A DNA stretch of 64,000 nucleotides, from NCBI RefSeq assembly GCF_017848645.1, contig NZ_JAFEIF010000002.1:35056-99055 (forward strand), in the 5' to 3' direction. The translations under genes and the position numbers were made by a program. The stretch comes from Limnohabitans sp. (lineage in GTDB: Bacteria > Pseudomonadota > Gammaproteobacteria > Burkholderiales > Burkholderiaceae_C). The notes under the pieces were generated by a model that searched no databases, was not told the origin of the DNA, and saw only the letters and a list, made by a program, of their open reading frames with translations. Every line of letters begins with the position of its first letter. Position 1 is the first letter of the stretch. This document shows positions 62,062 to 64,000 of the stretch, piece after piece.

Positions 62062-62523
62062 ATGGCCGGAATCCACATCACCGACATCGAAGCCGCCATC
62101 AACCACTGGCGCGCCAAGAGCCCCTCGCCCGACGGCGTCTCGCTCACGCCGCCACTGCGTGCGTTGGCCGAGGTGTATGGGCTCATGGTGTATTACAAAC
62201 AGGACTTGGCCGACGAATTCAGCCTGCCCCTGGCTGCGGCCGAGGCCTGGCAAGACTGGTACGCCACCACCCCCGACACGCCATGCATTGCCATCTGTTC
62301 CACCAGCCAAGGCGACGAAACCTGCAAAGGCTGCGGGCGCAGTTTTGAAGAGGTGCAGTTGTGGATTGAGATGAGCCCCGGCGAAAAACGCAGCATCTGG
62401 CACCGCATCACCATGGAGGGCAACTCCTGGCGCTTCAACCGCTACGCCGAACGCGCCGCCGAAGACCGGCGCTGGGCCAAAGCTGCCGCCGACGCGCAGG
62501 TGCCACTGGACCTCCAACCCTGA
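62062..62523 (+). CDS. DUF3717-DUF1289 two-domain protein
   Basis: A 153-residue protein. The first ~75 residues (HITDIEAAINHWR, then LRALAEVYGLMVYYKQ) match the DUF3717 type. The second half (CIAICSTSQGDETCKGCGRS, then EEVQLWIEMSPGEKRSIW) matches DUF1289, with cysteines spaced CxxxC...CxxC that may bind a metal or Fe-S group. The two domains occur more often as separate proteins. No function is assigned to either. It follows the BepA-like gene by 71 bp. Confidence 0.8.
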   Translation: MAGIHITDIEAAINHWRAKSPSPDGVSLTPPLRALAEVYGLMVYYKQDLADEFSLPLAAAEAWQDWYATTPDTPCIAICSTSQGDETCKGCGRSFEEVQLWIEMSPGEKRSIWHRITMEGNSWRFNRYAERAAEDRRWAKAAADAQVPLDLQP

Positions 62524-62566
62524 ACCCTTGGCCGACGCGCAGGACGGCGAGGGGGCAGGGGTTGGT

Positions 62567-64000
62567 TCAGGGCAACTGGACCGCTTGTTGCGCCATCTCG
62601 GCGGGGTAGCAAACTTCCAGCGACTGCCCTTTGGGTTGCTCACAGATGCAGCCTTCGAGTTGCAAGGGTGAGCAGGTGCGGGTGTCCTTGGCTTGGAGCG
62701 CATAAAACAACTGCCCGGTGGTGGCACCCATGCGCACCAAGCCGCCAAATCCGAGGAAAGACAAGCGGCTGATGGGTTTGGCATCCCGAATCACTTCAGG
62801 GGAAGGTGCTTGCACTGAGGTGTCGCCAGTGATGCTGGCTTTGACGGTGACAGGTGACCATTGGTAATTGGCCACCAGTCCGCCGTTGGCCCCATCGCTC
62901 AGGCCGTAGACCACCGTCACCGGTTTGGCCGTGCCCATCTCTGCGCTGTCAAATTGGCCCTGCACCGTGTCAATGTTCAGCGTCTCCGAGCCCACCAGGC
63001 CCGTGATGGTGCCAGCTGTCACACTCGCCAGGGTGTTGCCGTCATACACCTTGTTGGCCGCCGACGTGCCCACAAACTGCAGCGGGGCCTTGTCGATGGT
63101 CAACGCGCCTTGCTGGTACGTGATGCTGTAGTTGCCCGCGTCCTGGCCCGAGGCCAGCACGTTCGAGCCGTACACCCCCGCATTGCGCCCCGAGGCCAGG
63201 CCCGAGACCCGGATGTCGTCACCGGCCACAAAGCCCTCCAGCACCGCAGCCGATTGCTGCTGCGTTTGGCCGTTGTAGGTCACGCGCTCGGGCCGGGCGG
63301 TGACGCTGGCGCTCTTGGGCGTGATGGTCAAGGTCGCATTGCCCAGGGTGATGTCGTAGTTGGCAGCGTCCGCCCCCGAGACCGTCATGGCCGAGGTGTA
63401 TTGGCCCACATTGCGTCCGCTGGGCAGGCCGCCAAAGCTCAAGGCGTCGCCTGCCACAAAGCCCGTGCCTTGTGTGCCATTGAGGCTTTGGGTCTGGCCG
63501 TTGTAAACCACGGTTTGCCCCAGCGCAGACAAGCTGGCCGGGCGTCTGCTGATGTTCAGAGATGCGTTGTTGAAAGTGATGTTGTAGTTGCCAGCATCAG
63601 CGCCTGACGCGCTCAGGCTGGAGAGGTAGCTGCCCGCATTGCGCCCGCTGGCCAGACCTGTGGCCTGCACATCGTCGCCCGCCACAAAGCCGCTGTACGT
63701 CAAGCCCGTTTGCGTCTGGACAGCGCCGTTGTAGACCGTGTTGTTGTCCTGCGCCGCGATGCTGGCGTTGGCCCGGTCGATGGTGCCGTTTTGGCTGTTG
63801 ACGTAGGTGATGGCGTAATTGCCGCTCACATCGGTGTTGCTGGCGTCCACCAGGCGCACCCCGGTCACCGTGACGGTTTTGCCCGTGCCCGCGTTTTTGT
63901 CGGTGAAGGCCAGCGATCCGGCAAAGGCCACCGTGTCGCCCGCAGCGGCGCCAGCCAAGGCGCCCACCGAGCCGACGCCAGGCGCTGTGGTGTTGCCGTC
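62567..64000 (-). CDS. C-terminal part of a large MBG/YDG-repeat surface or secreted protein (5' part beyond window)
   Basis: The frame is open to the right edge, so about 478 C-terminal residues are seen and the N-terminus is missing. Four to five repeats of about 75-80 residues share VYNGQTQ, GFVAGDD, GLASGRNAG, SGADAGNYNITF and a strand ending in ASLNI-like sequence. This is the MBG/YDG pattern found in haemagglutinin-like exoproteins. The last repeat (KVYDGNTLASVTAGTITGLV) is the YDG form. The tail after about residue 390 has no repeats and carries several Cys (TCSPLQLEGCICEQ). The full protein is probably a filamentous-haemagglutinin-type adhesin, but its secretion domain is not in view. 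Confidence 0.85.
   Translation of the reverse strand, partial: DGNTTAPGVGSVGALAGAAAGDTVAFAGSLAFTDKNAGTGKTVTVTGVRLVDASNTDVSGNYAITYVNSQNGTIDRANASIAAQDNNTVYNGAVQTQTGLTYSGFVAGDDVQATGLASGRNAGSYLSSLSASGADAGNYNITFNNASLNISRRPASLSALGQTVVYNGQTQSLNGTQGTGFVAGDALSFGGLPSGRNVGQYTSAMTVSGADAANYDITLGNATLTITPKSASVTARPERVTYNGQTQQQSAAVLEGFVAGDDIRVSGLASGRNAGVYGSNVLASGQDAGNYSITYQQGALTIDKAPLQFVGTSAANKVYDGNTLASVTAGTITGLVGSETLNIDTVQGQFDSAEMGTAKPVTVVYGLSDGANGGLVANYQWSPVTVKASITGDTSVQAPSPEVIRDAKPISRLSFLGFGGLVRMGATTGQLFYALQAKDTRTCSPLQLEGCICEQPKGQSLEVCYPAEMAQQAVQLP

Overview
The window looks like chromosomal DNA of a betaproteobacterium of the order Burkholderiales, most likely Comamonadaceae (Limnohabitans / Rhodoferax / Polaromonas type). 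The reasons are high GC coding DNA, a Bug/TctC-type receptor, GcvA-like LysR regulators, a single-domain BirA, a TopB with a C-terminal SWIB domain, HupE/UreJ plus TPR genes, and recA-recX. No rRNA, tRNA, CRISPR array, prophage or insertion sequence was recognised. This genus guess rests on gene content only.

Layout. (1) 1-10372: a plus-strand catabolic operon entering from the left edge: GMC alcohol dehydrogenase, AcuI/YhdH reductase, ADP-forming acyl-CoA synthetase, enoyl-CoA hydratase, 3-hydroxyisobutyrate-dehydrogenase-like enzyme, two aldehyde dehydrogenases and an enolase-superfamily enzyme. (2) 10396-17955: a peptide-type ABC transporter with a fused double ATPase, a convergent LysR regulator and a porin. 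The transporter and porin promoters share a 17-bp motif at nearly the same distance from the start codons. (3) 18179-23533: 6-phosphogluconate dehydrogenase, a HupE-like membrane protein with an EF-hand loop coupled to a TPR protein, a 50-residue exported protein, and GAPDH. (4) 23635-27555: an AcoR-type sigma54 activator, followed by repeated TGTGACA sites, a -24/-12 promoter and a flavin monooxygenase. (5) 27646-32289: a LysR-controlled amide module (Bug receptor, M20 hydrolase, amidase).

(6) 32386-46204: amino-acid catabolism. A CtlX-like citrulline hydrolase, ornithine cyclodeaminase and PutA could take citrulline through ornithine and proline to glutamate. Two Lrp-type regulators, a basic/polar amino acid ABC transporter and a threonine/serine dehydratase-like enzyme lie among them. 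An unusual leucine-rich-repeat protein kinase sits 12 bp after one Lrp gene. (7) 46319-48214: an acyl-CoA synthetase. (8) 48291-51859: topoisomerase III with a histone-H1-like Lys/Ala tail and SWIB domain, divergent from a SET-domain methyltransferase. This is the most unusual pair in the window. (9) 52019-62523: mainly housekeeping: birA, a small membrane protein, a GST-like protein, a TctDE-like two-component system, a MarR regulator, recA-recX with an SOS box, an orphan histidine kinase, moaC, a BepA-like protease and a DUF3717-DUF1289 protein. (10) 62567-64000: the C-terminal end of a large MBG/YDG-repeat surface protein running off the right edge.

The genes form several substrate-specific uptake and degradation modules, each with its own local regulator, set among housekeeping loci. 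This fits a heterotroph living on dissolved organic compounds.
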